64,000 bases of DNA from Martelella lutilitoris (GCF_016598595.1 NZ_CP066786.1:3247501-3311500); one strand, 5' to 3'. Shown: positions 28,778 to 39,914, counted from the first letter of the stretch. Notes: a model not told the origin generated them from the sequence alone. Numbers and translations: made by a program.

Positions 28778-31700
28778 ATGACACCACGCCAACGCATCAT
28801 TCCCGTCCGGCGCGAATATAACCGCTGGGTCGCCAACCAGACGCTTGAGGACTATGCGTTGCGCTTCACCGCCAAGAGCGCGCGCCGGTTTTCCTCAAGC
28901 CGCATATCGCAGACGGCCATCGGCGCGATCTCCTTCCTGGCGCTGGAAGCCATCGGCGGCACGATCACGCTGTCCTACGGCACGACCAACGCCTTCTTCG
29001 CCGCCATCGTCGCCTCCGCCGTCATGCTGCTCGCCGGCCTTCCGATCGCCAGATATGCGATCCGCCACGGCGTCGACATCGATCTTCTGACGCGCGGCGC
29101 CTCATTCGGCTATATCGGCTCGACGGTGACCTCGCTGATCTATGCGAGCTTCACCTTCATCCTGTTTGCCATCGAAGCATCGATCATGTCGGGGGCGCTG
29201 GAGCTCGCCTTCGGCATTCCGCTGTGGATCAGCTACATCATCTCGGCCGTGCTGGTGATCCCGCTCGTGACCTACGGCGTGCAGATGATCTCGCGCTTCC
29301 AGCTGATCACGCAGCCCTTCTGGATCATCCTCAACATCCTGCCCTTCATCTTCATCGCCTTCATGGACTTCGAAAAGTTCGAGCTGTGGCGCGCCTTTGG
29401 CGGCATACGGGCGGAAAGTGCCGCCCCCGGTTCAGCCGCGCCGTTCACGCTGGCCGGCTTTGCAGCGGCAGCCGGCGTCATCTTCGCGCTGATGCCGCAG
29501 ATCGGCGAGCAGGTCGACTTCCTGCGCTTCCTGCCGGCAACGGGCAAGCGCAAGTTCCGCCATCGGCTGGCGATCTTCCTCGCTGGCCCCGGCTGGGTCG
29601 TCGTCGGCGTGCCGAAGCTGATGGCCGGCTCGTTCCTGGCCGTGCTGGCGCTTTCCACCGGCATGCCGGCAACGGCGGCGGCCGACCCGGCGCATATGTA
29701 CCTGACCGCCTTCGGCTACATGATCCCGAATGAGACCGCCGCGCTTCTGCTGATGGCCGCCTTCGTCGTGGTCTCGCAACTGAAGATCAATGTCATGAAC
29801 GCCTATGCGGGCTCACTCGCCTGGTCGAACTTCTTCTCCCGCCTCACCCACAGCCATCCCGGCCGCGTCGTCTGGCTGGTCTTCAACGTGGCGATCGCGC
29901 TGCTCCTGATGCAGCTCGGCATCTACCGGCTTCTGGAAGCCTCGCTCAGCGTGTTCTCGATCGTCGCCATGGCGTGGCTGTCGACCATCTCCGCCGACCT
30001 CTTCATCAACAAGCCGCTCGGCCTGTCTCCGCCGGGGATCGAATTCAAGCGCGCGCATCTCTACGATATCAACCCCGTCGGCCTCGGCGCGATGGCGCTT
30101 TCCTGCCTCGTCGCACTTGTAGCCCATTTCGGGTTGTTCGGCGCGCTCGCCGTTTCCTTCGCCCCCTTCATCGCGCTCGTCGTCGCCCTCATCGCTTCGC
30201 CGCTGATCGCCTGGGGCACGGGCGGGCGCTATTATCTGGCGCGCAGGCAGCGCCGGGGCTGGCAGTCGAAGACAGCGATCACCTGCTCGATCTGCGAACA
30301 TCCCTTCGAGCCGGAGGACATGGCCTGGTGCCCGGCCTATGCAGGACCGATCTGCTCGCTCTGCTGTTCGCTCGACAGCCGCTGCCATGACCTGTGCAAA
30401 CCCAGAGCCCGGCTCAACACGCAGATCGCGACCGTCGCCGGCGCGCTGCTGCCGGCCCGGCTGGTCGAGCAGCTTTCCTCCCGGCTTGGCCGCTACGGCA
30501 TCACGGCGGCGCTCTCGGTCACCTTCATCGGAGCGATCCTTTCGATGATCGCCTACCAGATGGCCCGCGCAGCGCCGGAGACGGCCTCTGTGGTCTATGA
30601 CACGGCGCTGATCGTGTTCTTCGTCTTCGCCATGCTCGCCTGCATCATCGCCTGGTTTTATGTGCTCGCCCATGACAGCCGCATGGTGGCGGAGGAGGAA
30701 TCCTCGCGCCAGACGACATTGCTCTTGAAGGAAATCGCAGCCCACGAGAAAACCGATGCCGCGCTCCAGGCCGCGAAGGAGAGCGCCGAAGCCGCCAACC
30801 GCGCCAAGAGCCGCTATGTCGTCGGCCTCTCGCATGAATTGAGAACGCCGCTCAACGCCGTCTCCGGCTATGCACAGCTGCTGGAGCGCGATCCGACCAT
30901 ACCCGATGCGCGACAGCCGGCGATCAAGTCGATCCGCCGCTCGGCCGACTATCTCTCGGGCCTGATCGACGGGCTGCTGGACATCTCACGGATCGAATCC
31001 GGACGGCTTCAGGTTTTCTCCAACGAGATCAACCTCGCCGAATTTCTCGACCAGATCATCGACATGTTCGAGACCCAGGCCCGGGCCAAGGGACTGATAT
31101 TCGAGCACACGCTCGACCGCAACCTGCCGGCCTATGTGCGCACCGACGAAAAGCGCCTGCGCCAGATCCTCGTCAACCTGCTCTCCAACGCGGTGAAGTT
31201 CACCGATACCGGCAGCGTGTCGCTTGTGGCGCGCTATCGCAGCCAGGTGGCGACCTTTATCGTCACCGACACGGGCAGCGGCATCGCCGAGAAGGATCTT
31301 TCGCGCATCTATGAACCGTTCGAGCGCGGCGGCGGCAGGGAAAAGCCGGGGCTCGGCCTCGGCCTCACCATCACGCGGCTTCTGGTCAACACGCTCGGCG
31401 GCGAAATCGAGGTGGAAAGCCGGGAGGGCTCGGGCACGCGCTTTACCGTACGCCTCATGCTCGCCTCCATCGACCGGCCGCAGCCGCCGCGCGCGGCCGG
31501 TGCCACCGCCGTCGCTGCGGGCTATGACGGGCCGCGCCGCACAATCATGGTCGTTGACGACAATGCCGATCATCGCGCGATGATGCGCGACATTCTCCTG
31601 CCGCTCGGCTTCGACGTCATGCTCGCCAAAGACGGAGAGACGGTATTCGGCCTGCTCGAAGACACGACGCCGGACATCTTCCTGCTCGACATCCGAATGC

Positions 31701-32179
31701 CGGGGATGAATGGCTGGCAGCTTGCCACCCGCCTGCGCGATGCCGGTATGACGAAACCCATCGTAATGCTCTCGGCCAATATCGGCGACGACGCCATCAT
31801 CGGCCATGGGGATGACAGCCATAACGACACGCTGTCGAAGCCCCTCAATCTCAAGCGCCTGCGCGACGTTTTGGCGCTGCATCTCGGCCTCACCTGGCGG
31901 GAAACGCCGGACGAAAGCACGAGCGCCGCGCCCGAAATACCTGACGTCTTGCAAACGCCGCCGGATTCGCAGCTTGATGAATTGATCCGGCTCGCCGAGA
32001 TCGGCTATCACCGTGGCGTCCGGGAAAAGCTGGCATTGCTTTCGGCGGAAGACGGCTACCGGTCTTTCGCGACCGAGGCCTCCGTCTTTGTCGCCCGTTT
32101 CGACCTGGACGGCCTCGTCGCCTATCTGAACAGGCTCAAGTCCGGCGCCGCCGGGAAGGATACCGCGCAAGATGGCTGA
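28778..32179 (+). CDS. Hybrid sensor kinase with NCS1-type permease sensor domain
   Basis: The 1133-residue protein joins four parts. Residues about 40-480 are a cytosine/purine/hydantoin (NCS1) type permease with about 12 helices. Residues 503-540 are a cytoplasmic cluster of eight Cys (TCSIC, CPAYAGPICSLCC, CHDLC), likely zinc-binding. Two helices follow at about 575-630, then a kinase core: H-box SHELRTP with His686, N-box NLLSNAVKF, DTGSG (831-835), GLGLGLT. A receiver at 922-1035 has DD 927-928, Asp971 and Lys1021. A helical tail lacks a clear phosphotransfer His. It overlaps the response regulator by 8 bases. Permease-kinase fusions such as CbrA suggest a transport-coupled sensor; urea or a nucleobase is plausible. 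Confidence 0.88.
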   Translation: MTPRQRIIPVRREYNRWVANQTLEDYALRFTAKSARRFSSSRISQTAIGAISFLALEAIGGTITLSYGTTNAFFAAIVASAVMLLAGLPIARYAIRHGVDIDLLTRGASFGYIGSTVTSLIYASFTFILFAIEASIMSGALELAFGIPLWISYIISAVLVIPLVTYGVQMISRFQLITQPFWIILNILPFIFIAFMDFEKFELWRAFGGIRAESAAPGSAAPFTLAGFAAAAGVIFALMPQIGEQVDFLRFLPATGKRKFRHRLAIFLAGPGWVVVGVPKLMAGSFLAVLALSTGMPATAAADPAHMYLTAFGYMIPNETAALLLMAAFVVVSQLKINVMNAYAGSLAWSNFFSRLTHSHPGRVVWLVFNVAIALLLMQLGIYRLLEASLSVFSIVAMAWLSTISADLFINKPLGLSPPGIEFKRAHLYDINPVGLGAMALSCLVALVAHFGLFGALAVSFAPFIALVVALIASPLIAWGTGGRYYLARRQRRGWQSKTAITCSICEHPFEPEDMAWCPAYAGPICSLCCSLDSRCHDLCKPRARLNTQIATVAGALLPARLVEQLSSRLGRYGITAALSVTFIGAILSMIAYQMARAAPETASVVYDTALIVFFVFAMLACIIAWFYVLAHDSRMVAEEESSRQTTLLLKEIAAHEKTDAALQAAKESAEAANRAKSRYVVGLSHELRTPLNAVSGYAQLLERDPTIPDARQPAIKSIRRSADYLSGLIDGLLDISRIESGRLQVFSNEINLAEFLDQIIDMFETQARAKGLIFEHTLDRNLPAYVRTDEKRLRQILVNLLSNAVKFTDTGSVSLVARYRSQVATFIVTDTGSGIAEKDLSRIYEPFERGGGREKPGLGLGLTITRLLVNTLGGEIEVESREGSGTRFTVRLMLASIDRPQPPRAAGATAVAAGYDGPRRTIMVVDDNADHRAMMRDILLPLGFDVMLAKDGETVFGLLEDTTPDIFLLDIRMPGMNGWQLATRLRDAGMTKPIVMLSANIGDDAIIGHGDDSHNDTLSKPLNLKRLRDVLALHLGLTWRETPDESTSAAPEIPDVLQTPPDSQLDELIRLAEIGYHRGVREKLALLSAEDGYRSFATEASVFVARFDLDGLVAYLNRLKSGAAGKDTAQDG

Positions 32180-33092
32180 GAACGCCGCACAGGAAATCGT
32201 ACTTCTGGTGGACGACAGTCCAGAGGCGCTGAGCTTCCTGACCGAGGCGCTGGAAGACAGCGGTTATTCCGTTCTGATCGCAACCTCGGGCGAAAGCGCG
32301 GTCAGCATCGTCGCGCGTATCACGCCCGATATCGTGCTGATGGACGCGGTGATGCCGAAGATGGACGGGTTCGAGGCCTGCCGGCGGCTGAAAACGGGAC
32401 CGGCAGCCGAAAGCCCCGTCATCTTCATGACCGGTCTTTCGGAGACCGAGCACATTGTCCACGCGCTGGAATCGGGTGGCGTCGATTACCTGACCAAGCC
32501 AATCAATATCGATGAACTGAGGGCCCGCATCCGCGTCCATCTCGCCAATGCCCGATCGGCCCAGAGCGCGCGCGTGGCGCTCGACGCAACCGGCCGCCAT
32601 CTGCTTGCCGCGGGACCGGACGGCATGCCGCGCTGGATGACGCCTCAGGCCGGCAGGCTGATCGGCGAGGCAGCCGGCGGTTCGCCGGACATGAAGATCG
32701 TCGGCAGACGGATCGCCGCCTGGCTTGCGGAAGGCAATGCGGAAGCAGCCCCCGGCAGCCAGCCGATGCTGCCGATCAGCGCAAACGGCAAGACACTGTT
32801 CCAGCTCACATTCCTGGAAAAGACCGGCGCGGACGAATACCTGTTCCGCGTCACCCCCGCCAATCCGGTCAGCGACGACGAGACGCTGAGAAAGCACTTT
32901 CCCCTGACAATGCGTGAATCCGAAGTGCTGCTGTGGATCGCCAAGGGCAAGACCAATCGCGACATCGCCGACATTCTCGGCCTTTCGACGCGTACGGTGA
33001 ACAAGCATCTGGAAACGATCTACGTAAAACTCGGCGTCGAAAACCGCGCCTCCGCCGCGGTAAAGGCAGCCTATGTGCTGCATGATATGTAA
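32172..33092 (+). CDS. Response regulator with LuxR-type HTH
   Basis: The 306-residue protein has an N-terminal receiver (DD at 14-15, phospho-acceptor Asp58, Thr87, Lys109), a middle region of about 110 residues of unknown fold, and a C-terminal LuxR/FixJ-type HTH (LTMRESEVLLWIAKGKTNR to VKLGVENRASA, about residues 245-297). It overlaps the kinase gene by 8 bases, so they form one two-component pair. Targets may include urtA and the ure genes, but this is inference from position. Confidence 0.9.
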   Translation: MAENAAQEIVLLVDDSPEALSFLTEALEDSGYSVLIATSGESAVSIVARITPDIVLMDAVMPKMDGFEACRRLKTGPAAESPVIFMTGLSETEHIVHALESGGVDYLTKPINIDELRARIRVHLANARSAQSARVALDATGRHLLAAGPDGMPRWMTPQAGRLIGEAAGGSPDMKIVGRRIAAWLAEGNAEAAPGSQPMLPISANGKTLFQLTFLEKTGADEYLFRVTPANPVSDDETLRKHFPLTMRESEVLLWIAKGKTNRDIADILGLSTRTVNKHLETIYVKLGVENRASAAVKAAYVLHDM

Positions 33093-33156
33093 GCGAGCAG
33101 CCTCAGTCGAGAAGCCGGCACGACTCTGCCTTCCTTGGGCAGCATCCACCGCATAG

Positions 33157-33313
33157 CCCCCAGTCTTCTCGCCCCGGAGGGGAGAGATGTCGCGAAAGCG
33201 ACAGTGAGGGGGGAGTCTATCCCCTCGGATGCCCTTGCGATTAGAGACGCTGCTTCACCCTCACTGCCCCTTTCGGGGCATCTCTCCCGCCAGCGGGAGA
33301 GAGTATTCGGAGC
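33157..33313. repeat. Composite intergenic repeat (RIME-like), copy 2, inverted
   Basis: This is the reverse complement of the element at 10001-10156: both hairpin arms (the TGTCGC/GCGACA part and the GCCCCGAAAGGGGC part) match closely, with a more divergent centre. It fills most of the 347-base gap between the response regulator and cysK; I see no gene there. Confidence 0.75.
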
Positions 33314-33387
33314 AAAACCAGCCACCATCGACTTTTACTCAGGCAGGGGAAGCGGGCGAAGAGCGGGCAATACACTCACTCTGCATA

Positions 33388-33420
33388 GAAAAAGGCGCGC
33401 AGATCTCGCCACGCGCCTTC
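33388..33420 (-). terminator. Rho-independent terminator of cysK
   Basis: On the minus strand AAGGCGCG (33412-33419) pairs with 33392-33399 and is followed by TTTTTC. It lies 20 bases past the cysK stop. Confidence 0.8.
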
Positions 33421-33439
33421 CATCAAAACAGAAGCTTCC

Positions 33440-34408
<969 letters not shown>

Positions 34409-34564
34409 GGTGGTTGCTCCCTGAATGAGTTAACTTCTAGGTAGGGTCCGGCAAAGGAAAATTCGAGGCACGAAACAGCGATCCGCAGCCCGGTTCAGGA
34501 ATGTCATTCCAACCTTGAGAGATTTCAGGAAATCCCATTCCCGGCATCGCCGTTTCGTCGGCCT

Positions 34565-35833
34565 CTACCCCGCGAAATTGACAAACAGCCAGAAACCGGC
34601 CCCGCCGACGACCATCACCGCAAGCGTGACCAGCCCCAAGAGGCGGCCATAGACGCGCGTGCCGCTTCCAAGGGCGAGCACCACCTTGGTGATGAGGTTT
34701 GAGGCAGCCGCGATCAGAACGGCAAAGGCGGCCGTCTGAACCGGGAGCGCATTGCCGGCCATGTGGGCGGTGGACAGCGTGATGGCGTCGAGATCGGGAA
34801 TGCCGGAGACGAGGGCAATCACAGTGATGCTGTCCGGCCCGAGAAAATGCACCAGCACCCTGGCGATGAAGCCGACAGCGCCGAGCAGCGCGCCGAAGCG
34901 CAGCACCGCGCCGAGTTCGAACGGGTTGGAAAGCTCTATCCCGGCCTTGGCGTCAACCGCGCGATTGCGCCCGATCAGGATCAGGCTCGCCGCGACGAAG
35001 ACGAGGAGGCCTGGTGCCAGCGCTGCGGCAAGCGGCACGATCAGAGAGGGCGCTACGGCCGAGCCGATGATGAAACAGCGCACCAGCGACAGCCCGCCGG
35101 CAATCGACGCTGCCCCTGCCAGCTGGCGCGATAGCGCGGCTTCGGCGGTGGAGATATGGGCAAAGGAGAGCGTCGTCGCCGTCGACGAGACGATCCCGCC
35201 GGTGGCGCCCGCAAACAGGATGCCCCGTTCCGGGCCGGCGACCCGCATCGCCACATAGCCGGCATAGGAAAGCGCGGCGATCATGATCGTCATCAGCCAG
35301 ACGGTGAAGGGATTGAAGCCGCCCCAGGGATCGATCGCCCGGTTCGGCAGGAGCGGCAGGGCAACGAAGCTCATGGTGAGAAGCACCAGCGCCGATCGCA
35401 GTTCCACCCAGGTCATGGTCTTGAGAAAGCCGTGGAGACTGTGTCGTGCCGCAAGCAACACCGTGGTCACCACCCCGCCGGCGGCCGCCAGGCGCATATC
35501 GCCCGTCGCCGAGACGATGCCGAGGGCAAAGACCACGAGCGCCGCGATCACGCCGGTGACGGAAAAGTCATTGCGCGGCGTGGCGGCGCTATAGGAGAAA
35601 ACGATAAAAGCCGCCATCAGACCGAGGCCGAATGCCGCGGGCAAGACCGGCCCCGAAACGGAACCAAGATAACCGGCAAGCCCGCCGAGCAGGCCAACCA
35701 GCGCAAAAGTGCGGATACCGGCGGCGCGTTCGCCATCGGCCATCTCGCGCTCCTGCCAGCCGCGCTCGATCCCCACCAGAAGCCCGATCGCGAGCGCCAG
35801 CCCGACACGCTGAAACGCTTCCATCATATCCAT
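34565..35833 (-). CDS. MgtC/SapB family membrane protein with DUF4010 domain
   Basis: The 422-residue inner-membrane protein has an N-terminal MgtC-like segment (GLALAIGLLVGIERGWQER, GIRTFALVGLLGGLAG) and a C-terminal multi-helix DUF4010 domain. The ATG at 35833 was preferred over the upstream TTG because GGGAGG (35841-35846) is 7 bases before it. Function of this COG3174-type family is unproven; roles in ion homeostasis have been proposed for MgtC itself. Confidence 0.85.
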   Translation of the reverse strand: MDMMEAFQRVGLALAIGLLVGIERGWQEREMADGERAAGIRTFALVGLLGGLAGYLGSVSGPVLPAAFGLGLMAAFIVFSYSAATPRNDFSVTGVIAALVVFALGIVSATGDMRLAAAGGVVTTVLLAARHSLHGFLKTMTWVELRSALVLLTMSFVALPLLPNRAIDPWGGFNPFTVWLMTIMIAALSYAGYVAMRVAGPERGILFAGATGGIVSSTATTLSFAHISTAEAALSRQLAGAASIAGGLSLVRCFIIGSAVAPSLIVPLAAALAPGLLVFVAASLILIGRNRAVDAKAGIELSNPFELGAVLRFGALLGAVGFIARVLVHFLGPDSITVIALVSGIPDLDAITLSTAHMAGNALPVQTAAFAVLIAAASNLITKVVLALGSGTRVYGRLLGLVTLAVMVVGGAGFWLFVNFAG

Positions 35834-36002
35834 GGGCAAGCCTCCCAAAAACGAAAGATTGCAGGCTCACCGTCCTTGCACGCGAGAGACTAGCGCATTG
35901 GCCGAGAAACGAAAACCGCAAATGAGGCCCTGCATCCCGCGTTGCCGGTCTTGCTATCCCGACGCTTCCCGCTACAAACGGAAGCATTGCGAGGAAGCCG
36001 CC

Positions 36003-36635
36003 ATGCCCGAACCACACCACCTTCTGGCCTTCATGTTCATCGCCCTTGCGATGGTGATGACGCCGGGGCCCAACATGATCTACCTGATTTCGCGATCGAT
36101 CTGTCAGGGTCCCGCGGCCGGACTGGTCTCGCTTGCCGGTGTCGGGCTCGGCTTCGTCATCTACATGCTCTCGGCGGCGTTTGGCCTGACGGTTCTGCTG
36201 ATGGCAGTCCCTTTCGCTTATGACACCATCCGGTTCCTGGGGGCCTGCTACCTGCTCTACCTCGCCTGGAACGCGGTCAGGCCCGGCGCTCAGCCGGCCT
36301 TTGCCGTGCGCAGGCTTCCATCGGACAGCATCCGCAAACTCTTCGTCATGGGGCTGGCCACCAATCTCCTGAACCCGAAATCGGCGGTGCTTTACCTTTC
36401 ACTGCTGCCACAGTTCATCGACCCTGAACGCGGGCATATCCTGATGCAGACGCTTGTGCTGGGCTTTGCGCAGATCGCCGTCAGCCTTGCGGTGAACACG
36501 CTGATCGTGCTTGGCGCAGGCGCCATTGCCGTCTTTCTGGCAAACCGGCCGCTCTGGTCGCGCATCCAGCGCTATCTGATGGGAACCGTCCTCGCAGGCC
36601 TTGCCGCTCGCATGGTGTTGGAGGCGCGGCGCTGA
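36003..36635 (+). CDS. LysE family exporter
   Basis: The 210-residue RhtB-like inner-membrane protein has about six helices and the signature MVMTPGPNMIYLISRS. AGGA lies about 8 bases before the ATG at 36003; the longer in-frame start at 35832 reads through non-membrane sequence. It converges on dut with a 27-base gap. Confidence 0.87.
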   Translation: MPEPHHLLAFMFIALAMVMTPGPNMIYLISRSICQGPAAGLVSLAGVGLGFVIYMLSAAFGLTVLLMAVPFAYDTIRFLGACYLLYLAWNAVRPGAQPAFAVRRLPSDSIRKLFVMGLATNLLNPKSAVLYLSLLPQFIDPERGHILMQTLVLGFAQIAVSLAVNTLIVLGAGAIAVFLANRPLWSRIQRYLMGTVLAGLAARMVLEARR

Positions 36636-36662
36636 TTGCCGCCGCGCCGTGAGCGACGGACA

Positions 36663-37109
36663 TCACACGCCCGTCGAGCCGAAGCCGCCTGCCCCGCGCG
36701 CCGTCTCGGTCAGGTCGTCAACCACGGTCACCGGCATCTGCGTCACCGGCGCGATGATGACCTGGGCGATGCGCATGCCGCGCTCGATGGCAAAATCCTC
36801 GGTCCCGAGATTGACCAGCAACACCTTCACCTCGCCGCGATAGTCGCTGTCGATGGTGCCGGGCGTGTTGAGGCAGGTGATGCCGTGCTTGAAGGCGAGG
36901 CCGGAGCGCGGGCGGACCTGTGCTTCGAAACCGTCCGGAATTTGGAAGATGAAGCCGGTCGGCACCAGCGCGCGGGCGCCGGGCTTGAGCACCAGCGGCT
37001 CGGCCTCTGGCACGGCGGCGCGGATATCCATGCCGGCGGACCCCGTCGTCTCATAGGCCGGCGGCGCGATGCCTTCTGCGTGTTCCAGGCGTTTCAGCTT
37101 CAGTGTCAT
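36663..37109 (-). CDS. dut: Deoxyuridine 5'-triphosphate nucleotidohydrolase
   Basis: The 148-residue homotrimeric dUTPase shows all five motifs: [34 protein letters not shown] and [10 protein letters not shown]. It hydrolyses dUTP to dUMP, keeping uracil out of DNA and supplying dTMP synthesis. Confidence 0.96.
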   Translation of the reverse strand: MTLKLKRLEHAEGIAPPAYETTGSAGMDIRAAVPEAEPLVLKPGARALVPTGFIFQIPDGFEAQVRPRSGLAFKHGITCLNTPGTIDSDYRGEVKVLLVNLGTEDFAIERGMRIAQVIIAPVTQMPVTVVDDLTETARGAGGFGSTGV

Positions 37110-37156
37110 TTTGCTTTCTTTTCCATCGTGTTTTTGGCCCGTCTCTCCTCTCCTCC

Positions 37157-37292
37157 GTCATGCTCGGGCTTGACCCGAGCATCCAACCACCTTTGTCGCG
37201 AGCGGAACCTGCGGCTTGCATCAAAAGCCGGGCCGCGACACGCCCGTCGCGTGGAGATGTGCTTGGATCCTCGGGTCAAGCCCGAGGATGAC
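37157..37292. repeat. Palindromic repeat pair upstream of prfC
   Basis: Two units of the family seen at 22473-22630 occur here in opposite order: 37157-37185 (GCTCGGGCTTGACCCGAGC core) and 37264-37292 (CCTCGGGTCAAGCCCGAGG core). They fill the middle of the 345-base gap between dut and prfC. No gene is supported in that gap. Confidence 0.8.
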
Positions 37293-37454
37293 GCCAGAGA
37301 GGACGGAGAGGCAGCCTCCCAAATCCGTTTGCGATTTTGCGTCTCGCGCATCGCAATTATCTCGCCCGCATCCTTGCCATGCCTCACAAACAGGTCAATT
37401 GCATCTTGGCCCTCAAATCGCTAGATAGGCCCCCATCAACAGGATATTGCATCG

Positions 37455-39038
37455 ATGCCCGAAACGCTTGCCGAGGCGGTTGCCCGCCGCCGAACCTTCG
37501 CGATCATCTCGCACCCGGACGCCGGTAAAACCACGCTCACTGAAAAGCTGCTGCTGTTCGGCGGCGCCATTCAGCTTGCCGGCGAGGTGAAGGCCAAGAA
37601 GGACCGCATCCAGACGCGGTCCGACTGGATGAAGATCGAGCGCGAACGCGGCATTTCGGTGGTCACCTCGGTGATGACGTTCGAGTATGAGGACACGGTC
37701 TTCAACCTGCTCGACACGCCCGGCCACGAGGACTTTGCGGACGATACCTATCGCACCCTGACGGCGGTGGATGCGGCCATCATGGTCATCGACGCGGCCA
37801 AGGGCATCGAGCCGCGCACGCTGAAGCTCTTCGAAGTCTGCCGCATGCGCGACATTCCGATCATCACCTTCGTCAACAAGATGGACCGCGAGGCCCGCGA
37901 TACGTTCGAGATTATCGACGAAGTGGCGGAAAAGCTGGCGCTTGATCCCGTGCCTATGACCTGGCCGATCGGCCAGGGCAAGAGCTTCGTCGGCACCTAC
38001 CACCTGCGCGACAGCGCGGTGCGTTACGGCGACAGCGAGCGGGAGCTGACCAAGGTCAACGGCCCGGAAGTGGTCGCCGAAAGACTGCCCGAGCATGAGC
38101 GCGAAGACTGGGCGGAGATGGCCGAGCTCGCCATTGACGGCTATCCGGCGTTTTCGCGCGAGGCTTTCCTCGAGGGCCATATGACGCCGGTCTATTTCGG
38201 CTCGGCGCTGAGAAACAACGGCGTGCGCGACCTCATCCACGCGCTGTCCGAATTCGGACCGCCGCCGCGCGCGCAGGTCGCCGATGTGCGCACCGTGGAA
38301 GCCACCGACCCGAAGATGAGCGCCTTCGTCTTCAAGATCCAGGCGAACATGGACCCCAACCACCGCGACCGCATCGCTTTCGTGCGCGTCTGTTCGGGCG
38401 AACTGAAACGCGGCATGAAGGCGCGGCTTTCGCGCACCGGCAAGCAGATGGGGCTGACGGCGCCGCAATTCTTCTTCGCCTCGCAGCGCCAGCTTGCCGA
38501 CACGGCCTATGCCGGCGATGTGGTCGGCATCCCGAACCACGGCGCGCTCAGGATCGGCGATACGCTGACCGACGGCGAACAGCTCGTTTTCCAGGGCGTC
38601 CCGAATTTCGCGCCGGAAATTCTCCGCCGCGTCAGGCTTGAAGACGCGATGAAGGCGAAGAAGCTGAAGGAGGCCCTGCAGCAGATGGCCGAGGAAGGCG
38701 TGGTGCAGCTCTTCACCCCGGAAGACGGCTCGCCGGCGATCGTCGGCGTGGTCGGCGCGCTGCAGCTCGACGTCCTGAAGGAGCGGCTGAAGGCGGAATA
38801 CGGCCTGCCGGTCTCCTTCGAGATGGCACGGTTTTCGATTTGCCGCTGGATTTCGGCGGAAAAGCCCGCAGACCTTGAGAAATTCGTCTCCTCGCATCGC
38901 GGCGACATCGCCCGCGACCTCGACGGCGATCCGGTGTTTCTGGCGCAGGACGGTTTCTCGCTGAACTATGAGAGCGAACGCGCGCCGGAGATCAGGATGA
39001 TCGCGATCAAGGAATATCACCAGGCAAAGGCGGCGTGA
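37455..39038 (+). CDS. prfC: Peptide chain release factor 3
   Basis: The 527-residue GTPase recycles RF1/RF2 from the terminated ribosome. G1 is SHPDAGKTTLTE, G3 DTPGHEDF, G4 NKMDRE; the C-terminal domains follow (GELKRGMKARLSRTGKQMGL, FTPEDGSPAIVGVVGALQ). Length is normal. It is followed after 4 bases by a dehydrogenase gene. Confidence 0.95.
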   Translation: MPETLAEAVARRRTFAIISHPDAGKTTLTEKLLLFGGAIQLAGEVKAKKDRIQTRSDWMKIERERGISVVTSVMTFEYEDTVFNLLDTPGHEDFADDTYRTLTAVDAAIMVIDAAKGIEPRTLKLFEVCRMRDIPIITFVNKMDREARDTFEIIDEVAEKLALDPVPMTWPIGQGKSFVGTYHLRDSAVRYGDSERELTKVNGPEVVAERLPEHEREDWAEMAELAIDGYPAFSREAFLEGHMTPVYFGSALRNNGVRDLIHALSEFGPPPRAQVADVRTVEATDPKMSAFVFKIQANMDPNHRDRIAFVRVCSGELKRGMKARLSRTGKQMGLTAPQFFFASQRQLADTAYAGDVVGIPNHGALRIGDTLTDGEQLVFQGVPNFAPEILRRVRLEDAMKAKKLKEALQQMAEEGVVQLFTPEDGSPAIVGVVGALQLDVLKERLKAEYGLPVSFEMARFSICRWISAEKPADLEKFVSSHRGDIARDLDGDPVFLAQDGFSLNYESERAPEIRMIAIKEYHQAKAA

Positions 39039-39042
39039 GGCG

Positions 39043-39912
39043 ATGAGCGAGAAGGAAGTCATCGGCATTTGCGGCATCGGGCGGATGGGAAGCGCGATCG
39101 CCGACCGTCTTGCGGCAAGAGGGTTTCGCCTCGTCTTGTGGTCGCGCGGCGGCGTGACGGATGAATTCGCCGACAGGAACCGCGCCGAGATCGCCCTCAA
39201 CCTCGCCTCGCTCGCCTTCAAGTCCGACATCATCATCACCTCCCTGATCAATGACGGAGCGGTGGACTCGGTGCTGTCGAAGCTTGTCGAAACCTCGCTG
39301 CCGGGCAAGCTCGTGGTCGAGACATCGACGGTGCGGCCGGACACGCTGCGGCGCTTTTCGGAAAAGATCAAGGCCAAGGGCGGCAGCGCCATCGACGCGC
39401 CGATCTCCGGCGGCCCGGAACTCGTGCGCGAAGGCACGGCGGGCGTCTATGTCGGCGGCGCCACGATCGATTTCAAGCGCTATCTCCCGGTCGCCGAAGC
39501 GCTTTCCGACCGCATCCACCATACCGGCGCGCTCGGCGCGGGCGCTGCCGCCAAGATCGTCAATAACATGATGCTCTGCGGCTACTGGGAAGTGCTGAAG
39601 GAAGCGCTCCTCACCGGCAAGAAGGCCGGTCTTTCGGTCGAGACCATGCTCGACGTGCTGTTGACCAGTCCCGGCGGCTCGCCGGCGCTCAAATTCCGCG
39701 CGCCGCGCATTCTGGGCGAGGACAAGAGCATCGGTTTTCCGGCAAAAGGCGCACTCAAGGACGCGACGCTTTTCGCCGAAGTGGCCAAAAGCTTCGGCAT
39801 CGACACGCCCGCCATCAATGCCGCAGTCGAGAGCTACCGGACCTGCATCGCGGACGGCCACGGCGACGAGGATCTTTCTGCGATGGTGCGAACCGCGCTG
39901 GAAAAAGGGTGA
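39043..39912 (+). CDS. 3-hydroxyisobutyrate dehydrogenase-like NAD(P)-dependent oxidoreductase
   Basis: The 289-residue beta-hydroxyacid dehydrogenase has GICGIGRMGSAIADRL (Rossmann), DAPISGGPELVREGTAGVYVGG (substrate signature) and GAAAKIVNNMM with the catalytic Lys. Family substrates include 3-hydroxyisobutyrate, tartronate semialdehyde and succinic semialdehyde; the exact one is unclear. Confidence 0.87.
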   Translation: MSEKEVIGICGIGRMGSAIADRLAARGFRLVLWSRGGVTDEFADRNRAEIALNLASLAFKSDIIITSLINDGAVDSVLSKLVETSLPGKLVVETSTVRPDTLRRFSEKIKAKGGSAIDAPISGGPELVREGTAGVYVGGATIDFKRYLPVAEALSDRIHHTGALGAGAAAKIVNNMMLCGYWEVLKEALLTGKKAGLSVETMLDVLLTSPGGSPALKFRAPRILGEDKSIGFPAKGALKDATLFAEVAKSFGIDTPAINAAVESYRTCIADGHGDEDLSAMVRTALEKG

Positions 39913-39914
39913 GG

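Noticed and set aside
37413..39437. A 674-residue minus-strand open frame opposite prfC
   Set aside because: Arg/His-rich composition with no motifs; the plus strand encodes an intact prfC.
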